64,000 bases of DNA, taken from Lewinellaceae bacterium. Lineage in GTDB: Bacteria; Bacteroidota; Bacteroidia; Chitinophagales; Saprospiraceae. Positions 48,846 to 57,994 of this stretch are shown here, piece after piece. The DNA is taken from the NCBI GenBank assembly GCA_020636195.1, contig JACJYH010000001.1, positions 558,001 through 622,000 of the forward strand, read 5' to 3'. The number at the start of each line of letters is the position of its first letter. The first letter of the stretch is position 1. The notes below the pieces were generated by a model, which saw nothing but the letters and a program-made list of their open reading frames with translations, did no database searches and had not been told where the DNA came from. Both the position numbers and the translations under genes were made by a program.

Positions 48846-49310
48846 TTAGCCTTGCGGGCTAACTACGTTTGAAGGATCTAAATAAGACAACATAATTCCT
48901 GCCAAGGTGGCTTGGAATAAACCATACACCAACCATGTTACTGCCATTGATAGAGGAATGTCCATTGCTGACCACGTAATCCAAAGTAGTGGCACCAGAG
49001 CAACAAAAGCATAGATTGCTCCAAATTCTAACCCAATTTTAATTTTGTTTCCATGGAAATATTTTCGAAATCTATTCCAAAAAATTGCCAATGCAAAGGC
49101 TAATATAAATGGGTGTAGATAAAAGAAAATGTCTCTTTCGCCTGCAGAGTTAAAAATTGGATCCAGATATTTTACAAAGAAATTTGGGAACATTCTGACG
49201 GCCAAATACAAACCACCATAACTACATATAAAAATGACTAAACCCACTAAAAGCGTATTTTTTGTGATTTTGAGGGCGTGTCTTTCGCCTCTTTCTACCC
49301 ATTGGTTCAT
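48846..49310 (-). CDS. Small four-helix membrane protein of unknown function
   Basis: 154 residues with about four membrane segments (around 18-38, 62-80, 92-112 and 120-142). The N-terminus MNQWVERGERHALKITKNTL is polar and basic. No family was recognised. The start at ATG 49310 follows an AT-rich upstream region. It points away from selO across a 244-base gap with no clear feature. Confidence 0.65.
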   Translation of the reverse strand: MNQWVERGERHALKITKNTLLVGLVIFICSYGGLYLAVRMFPNFFVKYLDPIFNSAGERDIFFYLHPFILAFALAIFWNRFRKYFHGNKIKIGLEFGAIYAFVALVPLLWITWSAMDIPLSMAVTWLVYGLFQATLAGIMLSYLDPSNVVSPQG

Positions 49311-49554
49311 GATTCGTTTATTTAATGGTTAATAGTCGTAAATTTAATCCCTTTTTCTGTATTTTCAATGCAATATGATCAATATCACCATTTGGAATTC
49401 ATCCATAAATTATCATGATCTAGTTATCTTATTTTAAGTGAATGTGTATAGGCATTATAAAATAATAAATATGATCTTCTTACCTTCTCGAAATCATTGT
49501 TTTTAAATGGCTATCAATAGATGTCTATAATGGAAAAAAGCAAGGTGAAGTATA

Positions 49555-51099
49555 TTATGAACTGCATGACAACATTGAACTTCCAATCTTTTCTTTTGCC
49601 CAATCAGGACGTTTTGCAAACCATTTTTCATATTTTTCATTTTTTGTATAGGGAGATTTGATCATTTCAAAAAATTCTTCTACAAGTCCAAAATCACCTT
49701 GATAAGCAGCCTCAATTGCCATTTGGTTCATATAATTTCTAAGGACATATCTGGGATTTACTTTTTGCATGAGTTTTCTCCTTTGATGGGATGTCAATGA
49801 CGATCCCTTAAGCAATAATTGATACTCTACAAGCCAATTCACACACTTATCGCTCATTTTTCCGGAATTATAACTGACATCCTTCAATATATGAATGAAT
49901 TCATTCTGTTGCGTTGAGCTATCTATTTCTAATAATTGAGAATAAAACATCGTCATATCCATTTCATCCTTTTCCAGAAGTGATTCCAAATTTTGTAAAA
50001 ATTCCTTGGAAACGAGGGAAGGCTCCAAACCAAGCTTTGAAGACATCATTGCATGATATTTTTCTTCATAATGCGTGGCAAAATCATTGAGAATAGAGAC
50101 TATAGATTGCTCGTCATTGATCAATGGCATCAATGCCTTTCCAAGAGCCATCAGATTCCATTGTGCTATCATTGGCTGGTTTGAAAATCGATATCTTTTA
50201 TGAGGGAGATCAGTTGTATTTGGAGTGAAATTCGGATCATAATCGTCCATCCATCCATAAGGGCCGTAATCAATGGTGAGTCCCAATATGGACATGTTGT
50301 CAGTATTCATGACGCCATGTACAAATCCCACTCTCTGCCAATGTACTATCAAATCGCAAGTCATTTCTGCAACATCCTTAAACCATGCTAAATACTTGTC
50401 AGAATAACCTGCAAATTCACCAAAAAATTGATCAATTGTAAAGTCTGCCAATTTTTTTAAATTTACTACATCTCTTCTTACAGCAAAAATTTCATAATTT
50501 CCAAATCTTAAGAAAGATGGTGCCGTTCTGCACACAATGGCACCGGGTTCGTGGGCGGCATCACCATTATACATGATATCTCTGAGTACAGATTCTCCTG
50601 TGACAGAAAGAGTCAAAGCTCTGGTAGTTGGAATTCCTAAATAATGCATGGCTTCGCTCATCAAAAATTCCCTGATCGAAGAACGCAATACTGCAAACCC
50701 ATCTGCGGTTCTTGCATAAGGCGTTGGTCCTGCACCTTTGAGCTGAAGCGTAACATATGTTGACTTTAGAGCCAACTCTCCTAAGTTAATTGCTCTTCCG
50801 TCTCCCAATTGACCAGCCCATTGACCAAACTGATGCCCTCCATAACACATAGCATAAGGCATGGAGCCTTCAGCAATTAAGTTACCATGCATGATGTCTG
50901 AAAATGATTGTGCAGTAAAGACAGATTCTTCAATATTCCATGATTTGCAGAGATCTTTATTCAATAGCTTTATCTCCGCATTTGGAAATCCCTTGGGTTT
51001 TACCCAGGAAAACATAGCATCAAAGACCTGTCTTGGATACTGCGCTTCAATTGGATCGGCAGGTAAAGCCGATGTAAAAACACTTTCTAATTTTAACAT
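49555..51099 (-). CDS. selO: Protein adenylyltransferase SelO (YdiU family)
   Basis: 514 residues, a pseudokinase that AMPylates proteins in E. coli and eukaryotes. Conserved blocks: YGGHQFGQWAGQLGDGRAIN, KGAGPTPYARTADGFAVLRS, HYLGIPTTRAL, GFVHGVMNTDNMSILGL and DYGPYGWMDDYDP. The C-terminus is SCSS, so C512 matches the C-terminal cysteine of E. coli SelO (C476). The activation-loop partner (E. coli C272 in FICN) is replaced: here the stretch reads FTPN. It is longer than E. coli SelO (478 aa). The gene is monocistronic on the minus strand. Confidence 0.92.
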   Translation of the reverse strand: MLKLESVFTSALPADPIEAQYPRQVFDAMFSWVKPKGFPNAEIKLLNKDLCKSWNIEESVFTAQSFSDIMHGNLIAEGSMPYAMCYGGHQFGQWAGQLGDGRAINLGELALKSTYVTLQLKGAGPTPYARTADGFAVLRSSIREFLMSEAMHYLGIPTTRALTLSVTGESVLRDIMYNGDAAHEPGAIVCRTAPSFLRFGNYEIFAVRRDVVNLKKLADFTIDQFFGEFAGYSDKYLAWFKDVAEMTCDLIVHWQRVGFVHGVMNTDNMSILGLTIDYGPYGWMDDYDPNFTPNTTDLPHKRYRFSNQPMIAQWNLMALGKALMPLINDEQSIVSILNDFATHYEEKYHAMMSSKLGLEPSLVSKEFLQNLESLLEKDEMDMTMFYSQLLEIDSSTQQNEFIHILKDVSYNSGKMSDKCVNWLVEYQLLLKGSSLTSHQRRKLMQKVNPRYVLRNYMNQMAIEAAYQGDFGLVEEFFEMIKSPYTKNEKYEKWFAKRPDWAKEKIGSSMLSCSS

Positions 51100-51223
51100 G
51101 ACTCTAAAACATCATGTAGATGGTATAGGTTGCGCTCATAGTGCTATTCCATATAACAAGGCTTCGGTGATTGAAAACTATGCAATTGGTAATGCTTGCT
51201 CCATTTTATAACAAAAATCTGAC

Positions 51224-51231
51224 TATCTTTG
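51224..51231 (+). promoter_or_regulatory. Bacteroidota-type -7 element (TATCTTTG) for the PLP-enzyme gene
   Basis: An exact TAnnTTTG match 75 bases upstream of the ATG at 51307. A TTG lies 25 bases upstream, a similar spacing to the element at 37073. Confidence 0.45.
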
Positions 51232-51306
51232 TGATTCAAAACCGACCTATGATCCACTCAATTTGATCAAAATAAAGTGTATCACTCGGTCATCATTAAA
51301 AAAAAT

Positions 51307-52452
51307 ATGAAATTCGGAACAAAAGTCATTCATGAAGGGGTGCATCCCGACCCAAGTACAGGTGCTATTATGACACCTATTTTCCAAACTTCTACTTATG
51401 TACAAGAGGCGCCCGGAGTGCACAAAGGTTTTGAATATGCCCGTACCCAAAATCCCACAAGACAAGTTTTAGAGGCAAACTTGGCTGCCTTAGAAAATGG
51501 TAGCGATGCAGTTTGTTTTAGTAGTGGATTGGCAGCTATGGATGCAGTTCTTAAATTGCTCAATCCGGGAGATGAAGTCATAGCCACAGATGATCTTTAT
51601 GGTGGATCATATCGCATTATGACCAAGGTATTTGCTAAATATGGGATTCGCTTTCATTTTACTAATTTGATGGATTTAGAGAAAGTCTCTCAGCTCATCA
51701 ATAGCAATACCAAAATGATATGGATAGAAACTCCTACAAACCCTATGCTAAATATTGTGGATATCAAGGGCGTTTGTGATCGATATCACCGTGATGGAAT
51801 GCTGATCTGTGTGGATAACACATTTGCCTCTCCTTTTTTACAAAATCCGTTGGATTTAGGTGCCAATATCGTTGTGCATTCGGCTACAAAATATTTGGGA
51901 GGCCATTCAGATGTTATCCATGGTGCTGTAATAACAAAGGATAAAGACATCGTTGCACAATTGCGATTTATCCAAAATGCAGTAGGTGCTGTTCCAGGGC
52001 CACAAGATTGTTTTTTAATACTTAGAGGTATCAAAACTTTACACATCAGGGTGGAAAGGGCATGCCAAAATGCCGAAAAAATAGCACAATTTCTAGTTGG
52101 TCACTCAAAGATTTCAAAGGTCTATTATCCCGGTTTTGAAACCCATCCCAATCATAAAGTTGCGGCACAACAAATGAGGATGTTTGGAGCCATGGTTTCC
52201 TTTGATTTACATGAAAATAGTGAAGATGCCGCACGAAAGGTATTGAGCAATACAAAATTATTTTCACTGGCTGAGTCGTTGGGCGGAGTTGAATCTCTCA
52301 TTGGTCATCCTGCAAGTATGACACATGGCAGTATTCCGAGAGAAGAAAGACTGAAAGTGGGCTTGACAGATTCACTCATTCGGTTGAGCGTAGGCATCGA
52401 GGATGTTGATGATTTGATAGATGACCTATCACAAGCGTTGGATTTCTTATAA
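51307..52452 (+). CDS. Cystathionine gamma-synthase/gamma-lyase family PLP enzyme
   Basis: 381 residues from ATG 51307 (MKFGTKVIHEGVHPDPSTGA); an ATG-less extension upstream to 51277 is less likely. The PLP lysine is K195 in HSATKYLGGHSD. Other landmarks are YARTQNPTR near 40 (a PLP phosphate contact) and DNTFASPFLQNPLDLGANI. The SLGGVESLIGHPASMTHGSI C-terminal block is standard for the family. The family includes both transsulfuration directions (MetB and cystathionine gamma-lyase), which cannot be told apart here. Confidence 0.87.
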   Translation: MKFGTKVIHEGVHPDPSTGAIMTPIFQTSTYVQEAPGVHKGFEYARTQNPTRQVLEANLAALENGSDAVCFSSGLAAMDAVLKLLNPGDEVIATDDLYGGSYRIMTKVFAKYGIRFHFTNLMDLEKVSQLINSNTKMIWIETPTNPMLNIVDIKGVCDRYHRDGMLICVDNTFASPFLQNPLDLGANIVVHSATKYLGGHSDVIHGAVITKDKDIVAQLRFIQNAVGAVPGPQDCFLILRGIKTLHIRVERACQNAEKIAQFLVGHSKISKVYYPGFETHPNHKVAAQQMRMFGAMVSFDLHENSEDAARKVLSNTKLFSLAESLGGVESLIGHPASMTHGSIPREERLKVGLTDSLIRLSVGIEDVDDLIDDLSQALDFL

Positions 52453-52473
52453 CTTTTGAACTTTTTCATTCAA

Positions 52474-53196
52474 ATGACAGATCAAGGGCATAAAATCTCC
52501 AATTCGATAAAAGATTGGTCTTTGGATGATCGACCGAGGGAAAAATTGATGGAAAAAGGAAGGCAAGCGCTTTCAGATTCTGAGCTTTTAGCTATTATAT
52601 TGGGTTCTGGATCAAAAGGTGAATCTGCAGTAGATTTAAGCAAGCGATTGCTCAAAGATCACGATAACAATTTGCAAAAACTATCTAAAATTACTATCGA
52701 GCATTTATGTAAATACAAAGGCATCGGTGAAGCCAAGGCTATCAATGTCATAGCTGCTTTGGAATTGGGAAGAAGAAAATTGGTTTCAGAACCTTCAAAG
52801 GCGATACAAATCACTTCATCTAAAGATCTCTATCAAGTATTGTATCCGCATCTGATAGACTTGTCACATGAGGAGATTTGGATGGTGACGACAGGACATT
52901 CCAATAAAGTGATTAAGGTAAGAAATATCGGAAAAGGTGGCATTCATCAGGTGTTGACAGATGTGAGAATCATCATTAAAAACGCTTTGGATGATAGTGC
53001 CACTAGAATTTTTTTAGGTCATAACCATCCTTCCGGTTCATTAAATCCATCAAAAGAGGACATTTCACTGACCAAAAAAGTATATGAAGCCGGAAAATTT
53101 TTTAATATTGAATTGACAGACCACATCATCATTGGTGAAGGGGATTTTTACAGTTTTGTAGATAATCACCTTTTCGAAGAAATTCGTTCATCTTAA
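52474..53196 (+). CDS. radC: RadC-family JAB/MPN domain protein
   Basis: 240 residues from ATG 52474; an in-frame TTG at 52456 is less likely. An N-terminal UPF0758 domain with a helix-hairpin-helix (CKYKGIGEAKAINVIAALEL) precedes the JAB metalloprotein domain. The zinc motif is LGHNHPSGSLNPSKEDISLT (HxHPSGxxxxSxxD). The gene was named for a repair phenotype later questioned; the biochemical role is not settled. It is 21 bases downstream of the PLP-enzyme gene. Confidence 0.9.
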   Translation: MTDQGHKISNSIKDWSLDDRPREKLMEKGRQALSDSELLAIILGSGSKGESAVDLSKRLLKDHDNNLQKLSKITIEHLCKYKGIGEAKAINVIAALELGRRKLVSEPSKAIQITSSKDLYQVLYPHLIDLSHEEIWMVTTGHSNKVIKVRNIGKGGIHQVLTDVRIIIKNALDDSATRIFLGHNHPSGSLNPSKEDISLTKKVYEAGKFFNIELTDHIIIGEGDFYSFVDNHLFEEIRSS

Positions 53197-53206
53197 ACAT
53201 ATCTAA

Positions 53207-53214
53207 TATATTTG
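53207..53214 (+). promoter_or_regulatory. -7-like element immediately before the M28 peptidase start
   Basis: TATATTTG matches TAnnTTTG and ends 6 bases before the ATG at 53220. If used, the transcript would start at or very near the start codon and be leaderless. Chance is possible in AT-rich DNA. Confidence 0.3.
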
Positions 53215-53219
53215 CACCC

Positions 53220-54605
53220 ATGTTTAATTATCGCTTACAGATCATTGTTTTTTTTATCCTTATTTCCTTCAATGTCTATGGGCAAGATGACAGCGATGTA
53301 CATGTGATTCAGCAAATTCACGATGAAGCCCTTCTTCATGGTGACGCATATCAATTATTATCGGAATTGACGTCATCTTGTCCGGGTAGGATCGGAGGAT
53401 CAGAAAACTATAGAAAAGCGGCTACCTTTATGAAGGGAGCGTTATCCAAAATTTCAGGAGTGAAATCATCTTTACAACCATGTCAAGCCAATTATTGGAA
53501 AAGAGGAGATGTTGAAAATGTCTATATGACAGGCAAAGATGAAAAGCTGGAACCCTTGGATTGTACCGCATTGGGAAATTCGGGCAGCACACCTCAGGAA
53601 GGTATATTTGCTGAAATCATAGAAGTACATGATCTAGATACCCTCGAAAAATTGGGTGTGGAAGGCATTTCAGGCAAGATTGTGTTTTTTAATAGACCAA
53701 TGGATCCCACCAAAACGAGAACTTTTTCGGCATATGGTGGAGCTGTGGATCAACGGGTATATGGACCAGCTAGAGCGTCAAAGTATGGTGCTTCTGCTGC
53801 ACTGGTACGATCTATGACATTGAGATCTGATGATAATCCGCATACCGGTGTCACCGTTTTTCCGGATTCTATTCAACCTATCCCGGCAATTGCATTAAGT
53901 ACAAATGCATCTGACAAGCTCAGCAAGGCTTTGAAATCTGGATCGGTTTCAGCATTTGTCCAATTTGCTGCTGAAAATTTGGGTTTACAAGAGTCACCTA
54001 CTGTAATAGGAGAAATCAAGGGAAGCGAACACCCAGAAGAAATCATTTTGGTTGGTGGTCATTTGGATTCATGGGATATCAGTCCCGGTGCTCATGATGA
54101 TGGAGCCGGTTGCGTCCAATCTGTGGAAGTTTTGAGAATATTAAAAGCCATTGGTTATAAGCCCAAAAGAACGTTGCGATGTGTGCTTTTCAGCAATGAA
54201 GAAAACGGACTCGCAGGCGGAAAGAAATATGCTGAGGTTTCTTCTGCAGCGCATGAGTTCCATCTAGCGGCTATAGAATCAGACGCAGGAGGATTTTCTC
54301 CAAGAGGGTTTAGTATGGATGCCGATACTTCAGTTTTTACCAGATATTACGGTAGAGTAAATCAGTGGGCGAGCCTTTTAGAACCCTATGATTTGTACTT
54401 CTTTAAAGGAGGAACAGGTTCTGACATATCTCCACTCAAAAATCAAAATGGGTTGCTGATAGGATTGCGACCCGACTCTCAAAGATATTTTGACTTTCAT
54501 CATACAAAAATAGATACCATTGATGCTGTGAATCCTAGAGAGCTAAGCTTGGGGGCTGCAGCTATGGCTTCTATGGTATATCTTATTGACAAATATGGAC
54601 TTTAA
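53220..54605 (+). CDS. Secreted M28 family zinc aminopeptidase/carboxypeptidase
   Basis: 461 residues. The signal peptide is MFNYRLQIIVFFILISFNVYG. A PA-type insert (~110-240) lies within the peptidase. The zinc ligands fit M28: H281 and the aspartate of HDDGAG near 293, NEENG at ~325-329, an SDAGG near 354, and a final histidine in FHHTK near 437-440. The overall architecture recalls carboxypeptidase Q (plasma glutamate carboxypeptidase). It hydrolyses short peptides outside the inner membrane. No T9SS domain is present. Confidence 0.88.
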   Translation: MFNYRLQIIVFFILISFNVYGQDDSDVHVIQQIHDEALLHGDAYQLLSELTSSCPGRIGGSENYRKAATFMKGALSKISGVKSSLQPCQANYWKRGDVENVYMTGKDEKLEPLDCTALGNSGSTPQEGIFAEIIEVHDLDTLEKLGVEGISGKIVFFNRPMDPTKTRTFSAYGGAVDQRVYGPARASKYGASAALVRSMTLRSDDNPHTGVTVFPDSIQPIPAIALSTNASDKLSKALKSGSVSAFVQFAAENLGLQESPTVIGEIKGSEHPEEIILVGGHLDSWDISPGAHDDGAGCVQSVEVLRILKAIGYKPKRTLRCVLFSNEENGLAGGKKYAEVSSAAHEFHLAAIESDAGGFSPRGFSMDADTSVFTRYYGRVNQWASLLEPYDLYFFKGGTGSDISPLKNQNGLLIGLRPDSQRYFDFHHTKIDTIDAVNPRELSLGAAAMASMVYLIDKYGL

Positions 54606-54607
54606 TC

Positions 54608-55171
54608 ATGGATATTCACACAGATTCTAAAATAATCAGATTAGATGACCTGAGTTTTATAAATTACATTTCTGAAGAAGAAATTCTCAGTAAAGTCAAG
54701 GAAATAGCTGATCAAATTTCTGAAGAATATAGAGATAAAAATCCGATATTTCTCGTTGTCATGAACGGCGCCTTCATATATGCGGCCGATTTGATTAGGC
54801 ATTTTGATTTTCCATGTGAACTGAGTTTTGTCCGCATAAAATCGTATCATGGAACAGAAAGTAGCGGAACTATAGATATATATATGCCTCCGGGTATTGA
54901 ATTGTGTGGTCGTCATGTGGTAATCATAGAAGACATCATAGATACAGGTACGACAATGGCGGAATTCATACCTGTTTGCAGCAATTACCAGCCGGCATCT
55001 ATAAAATTGTCATCCATTTTAATCAAACCTGAAGCACATAAAGTGGAGATAAAAACCGATTTTCCCGGGTTTTTTATTCCAAATAAATTTGTCGTCGGTT
55101 ATGGCTTAGATTATAATGGACAAGGGAGAAATTTGAGAGACATCTATCAATTGTATGGAGGAGTATCTTAA
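54608..55171 (+). CDS. hpt: Hypoxanthine phosphoribosyltransferase
   Basis: 187 residues. The PRPP-binding motif is VVIIEDIIDTGTTM. The N-terminal FLVVMNGAFIYAADLIR holds the phosphate loop, and VRIKSYHGTESSG the flexible loop. It converts hypoxanthine or guanine with PRPP to IMP or GMP in purine salvage. The gene begins 2 bases after the peptidase stop codon and overlaps the thioesterase gene by 17 bases. Confidence 0.92.
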   Translation: MDIHTDSKIIRLDDLSFINYISEEEILSKVKEIADQISEEYRDKNPIFLVVMNGAFIYAADLIRHFDFPCELSFVRIKSYHGTESSGTIDIYMPPGIELCGRHVVIIEDIIDTGTTMAEFIPVCSNYQPASIKLSSILIKPEAHKVEIKTDFPGFFIPNKFVVGYGLDYNGQGRNLRDIYQLYGGVS

Positions 55172-55577
55172 ATCCGCAGATTATATTGTCAAACAATTGA
55201 TGTATGCAGAAGATGCTTTTTCACAATGGTTAGGAATCGAGATCGATTTTATTTCCCAAGGAAGTTGTAGATTGTCCTTTGTTGTAAAAGATGACATGCT
55301 CAATGGTTTTGGTATTTGTCATGGTGGTGTTTTGTACTCATTTGCAGATAGCGCACTTGCCTTTGCTTCCAATAGCTTAGGATTTCAGTCATTTTCTATA
55401 GAAACACATATGTCACATGTAAAAAAGGTAGCATTAGGGGACAAACTTTCAGCTCAAGCCACTCAGAAATTTGTCTCAGAGCGATTTGGAATTTATGAAG
55501 TGGAAATAAAAAATCAACACAATGATATAGTAGGCTTGTTTAAAGGAACGGTGTATAAAAGCGGTAAAAAATGGTGA
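55155..55577 (+). CDS. PaaI-like hotdog thioesterase
   Basis: 140 residues with the single-hotdog fold of the PaaI/YdiI group. The core motif is GFGICHGGVLYSFADSALAF (HGG with the catalytic aspartate D in FAD). The pattern is typical of acyl-CoA thioesterases acting in aromatic degradation. The ATG at 55155 lies inside the end of hpt; a later ATG at 55200 is possible. The substrate is unknown. Confidence 0.85.
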   Translation: MEEYLKSADYIVKQLMYAEDAFSQWLGIEIDFISQGSCRLSFVVKDDMLNGFGICHGGVLYSFADSALAFASNSLGFQSFSIETHMSHVKKVALGDKLSAQATQKFVSERFGIYEVEIKNQHNDIVGLFKGTVYKSGKKW

Positions 55578-55678
55578 ATTCAATATGCGCACCAAGTATT
55601 TTTACTGCGATAAAAGATGAATTGCTATCAAAACTTTAAAAAATATCTACCTTTACATTTTCAATTATTCAACTTCCC

Positions 55679-56716
55679 ATGACAAAAAATCCGTTTGAAC
55701 AAGCCGAAGAAATCGCTGTAAAATTAGCAGCGGAACTTCCAACAAATGCCGACCAATTAGAGCAATTCAGAATTACATATTTGGGTTCAAAGAATATCAT
55801 TAAAGCGCTATTTGGAGAAATCAAAAATGTTGAAAACGAGAGGAAAAAAGAGTTTGGACAGGTTTTGAACGACTTAAAGTTAAAGGCAGAGACACTGTAT
55901 GAGGGTTTCAAAGAGCAATTGGATGCCAATAAAGATGACCAACAGGCTTTAAACTTTGATGTAACTGCTCCGTCCAAGCCTACAAATGTAGGTTCACGAC
56001 ATCCTATATCTATCTTGCTCAATAGGATTATCAATATTTTTGAAAGAATAGGATTTGTTGTTGCAGAAGAAAGGGAGATTGAAACAGATTGGTACAATTT
56101 TACGGCGATGAATACGCCGGATGATCACCCGGCCAGAGATATGCAAGATACTTTTTATCTTAAAGATTCGACAGAATATCTTTTGCGTACCCACACTTCA
56201 TCTGTTCAGGCACGCATTATGACAACACAAAAACCGCCAATCAGAATCATTGCTCCTGGTAGAGTGTATCGAAATGAAACAATATCTGCCAGATCGCATT
56301 GTCAGTTTCATCAAGTTGAAGGTTTGTACATAGACAAAGGAGTTTCATTTGCGGACCTTAAGCAAACTTTATTGTACTTTGCGAGAGAAATGTACGGTAA
56401 GGATACGCAGATTCGTTTGCGTCCAAGTTTCTTTCCTTTTACTGAACCAAGTGCAGAAATGGATGTGTATTGGGGTTTAAAGAATGAAGACGATTATAGA
56501 ATTACAAAAGGAACAGGATGGTTGGAAATTTTGGGATGTGGTATGGTTGATCCTAATGTATTGAGCAATTGTGGTATTGATCCCGATGTGTACACTGGAT
56601 TTGCATTTGGAATGGGTATAGAGAGACAAGCTATGCTTCAATATAAAATCACAGATATCCGACAGTTTTTTGAAAACGATGTTCGCTTTTTAAGGCAGTT
56701 TAAAGGTGCAATCTGA
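55679..56716 (+). CDS. pheS: Phenylalanine-tRNA ligase alpha subunit
   Basis: 345 residues. An N-terminal coiled coil (about 1-95) is followed by the class II catalytic core. Motif 1 is in GSRHPISILLNRIINIFERI, motif 2 around RVYRNETISARSHCQFHQVE, and motif 3 in GFAFGMGIERQAML. FPFTEPSAEMDVYW is the family signature. It pairs with PheT (not in the window) to charge tRNA-Phe. A TACCTTTA sequence about 24 bases before the ATG may be its promoter. The last 11 bases overlap the next gene. Confidence 0.93.
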   Translation: MTKNPFEQAEEIAVKLAAELPTNADQLEQFRITYLGSKNIIKALFGEIKNVENERKKEFGQVLNDLKLKAETLYEGFKEQLDANKDDQQALNFDVTAPSKPTNVGSRHPISILLNRIINIFERIGFVVAEEREIETDWYNFTAMNTPDDHPARDMQDTFYLKDSTEYLLRTHTSSVQARIMTTQKPPIRIIAPGRVYRNETISARSHCQFHQVEGLYIDKGVSFADLKQTLLYFAREMYGKDTQIRLRPSFFPFTEPSAEMDVYWGLKNEDDYRITKGTGWLEILGCGMVDPNVLSNCGIDPDVYTGFAFGMGIERQAMLQYKITDIRQFFENDVRFLRQFKGAI

Positions 56717-57581
56717 TACACACTCAAAAGCAATTGCTGCTACTATTCTTGCAGCTTTGTTCTGGTCAATAGGAGGGCTTTTTATTAAAATTTTACCACA
56801 AGATGCCTTTACCATCTTGTTCTATCGGAGTTTCTATGCCGCGATAATGTTTGTCATTTTATTTAGAAAAAAACTTTTCATTTTCAATAAGAAGTCTTTT
56901 ATCAGTGCAGCATTCTATGCGCCATTACTCATCAGTTTTGTTGCTGCTACGAAACTAACCACAGCGGCTAATGCCATTTTTTTACAATATATAGCTCCTG
57001 CAATTGTGCTCATTCTCGAGCCCTACCTGTTAAGGACAAAGCTGACCAAGTTGAACATACTTACAGTGTTTGCCAGTATGACAGGTATGTGCTTGTTTTT
57101 TGTTGATCAGTTTACAAAACCCGATAGTTGGTTGGGTATTGGTTTGGCCGTTTTGAGTGGCTTCATTTTAGCGGGATTGTTCATCAGTCAAAAAATGAAT
57201 GATGGTGCGTATCAACCCGGCGCTATCTTTTTGGGCAATATTTTAGTGTGTTTATGTACATTTCCGTGGTTTTTGAAAAATCCTTACCCTACGCTTACAG
57301 AGAATTCTTATCTCATGATACTAGGTTTTGTGCAGTTGGGGCTAGGATATGCCTTCTTTGTATATGGCCAAAAATACTTATCTGCAGTAGAAAGTTCACT
57401 AATTGCGATGTTAGAACCTATCTTAAATCCGATTTGGGTATTTATGGGATATGGTGAAAAACCGGGTATGTTTGCTCTTATGGGTGGTGCTATCATCATC
57501 GGTTCACTCGTGTATAGGATAATCAAATCAAAAAAGCCGCAAAAAAATGTTGACATTCCGATGGATTCGTTGGCAATGTAA
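56706..57581 (+). CDS. EamA/RhaT-family (DMT) transporter
   Basis: 291 residues starting with GTG at 56706. About ten membrane segments form two EamA repeats (roughly 5-135 and 145-275). The first repeat contains LAALFWSIGGLFIKI, and the second AVESSLIAMLEPILNPIWVF, with the family's AxxxxLEP-type motif. DMT transporters export or import small metabolites; the substrate is unknown. The gene overlaps pheS by 11 bases. Confidence 0.87.
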   Translation: MQSDTHSKAIAATILAALFWSIGGLFIKILPQDAFTILFYRSFYAAIMFVILFRKKLFIFNKKSFISAAFYAPLLISFVAATKLTTAANAIFLQYIAPAIVLILEPYLLRTKLTKLNILTVFASMTGMCLFFVDQFTKPDSWLGIGLAVLSGFILAGLFISQKMNDGAYQPGAIFLGNILVCLCTFPWFLKNPYPTLTENSYLMILGFVQLGLGYAFFVYGQKYLSAVESSLIAMLEPILNPIWVFMGYGEKPGMFALMGGAIIIGSLVYRIIKSKKPQKNVDIPMDSLAM

Positions 57582-57612
57582 CAATCGTTACTACATATAA
57601 TTTTGCAGATAG

Positions 57613-57620
57613 TACTTTTG
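57613..57620 (+). promoter_or_regulatory. Bacteroidota-type -7 element (TACTTTTG) for the rhodanese gene
   Basis: An exact TAnnTTTG match 20 bases upstream of the ATG at 57641. Confidence 0.5.
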
Positions 57621-57640
57621 CACCTTTAAAAATCAAAAGT

Positions 57641-57955
57641 ATGTTAGATATATTTAAAATGTTGTTTGGTGGTGGCGAAGAAGTCGATCTTACGGAAATC
57701 ATGGCTAAAAAACCATTCTTAGTAGATGTGCGAACGCCAATGGAATTCAATCAGGGCCATCCCAAGGGTTCCGTAAATATTCCTCTAGATAGATTGACAT
57801 CCAATCTTCAGAAATTCAAAGGAAAGAATAATATAGTGGTATTTTGTAGGTCCGGAAGTCGATCAGGACAAGCCAAATCTATTTTGGAAGCCAATGGATT
57901 TGCCAATGTCGTTAATGGAGGCCCATGGGAAAACGTAGCGAAGTTTACAAATTAA
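57641..57955 (+). CDS. Rhodanese-like single-domain protein
   Basis: 104 residues. The domain runs from about residue 14 to the end: LVDVRTPMEFNQGHPKGSVN is the N-terminal signature and C69 in FCRSGSRSGQA is the active-site cysteine. The enzyme transfers sulfur to a thiophilic acceptor. There is no signal peptide, so it is likely cytosolic. Its own -7 element precedes it and a terminator follows, so it is probably monocistronic. Confidence 0.9.
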   Translation: MLDIFKMLFGGGEEVDLTEIMAKKPFLVDVRTPMEFNQGHPKGSVNIPLDRLTSNLQKFKGKNNIVVFCRSGSRSGQAKSILEANGFANVVNGGPWENVAKFTN

Positions 57956-57968
57956 AAGGTAAATATTA

Positions 57969-57994
57969 AAATCCGCAGTAGCGGATTTTTTTTT
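57969..57994 (+). terminator. Rho-independent terminator after the rhodanese gene
   Basis: AATCCGC-AGTA-GCGGATT stem followed by a run of T, 14 bases after the stop codon. Confidence 0.88.
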
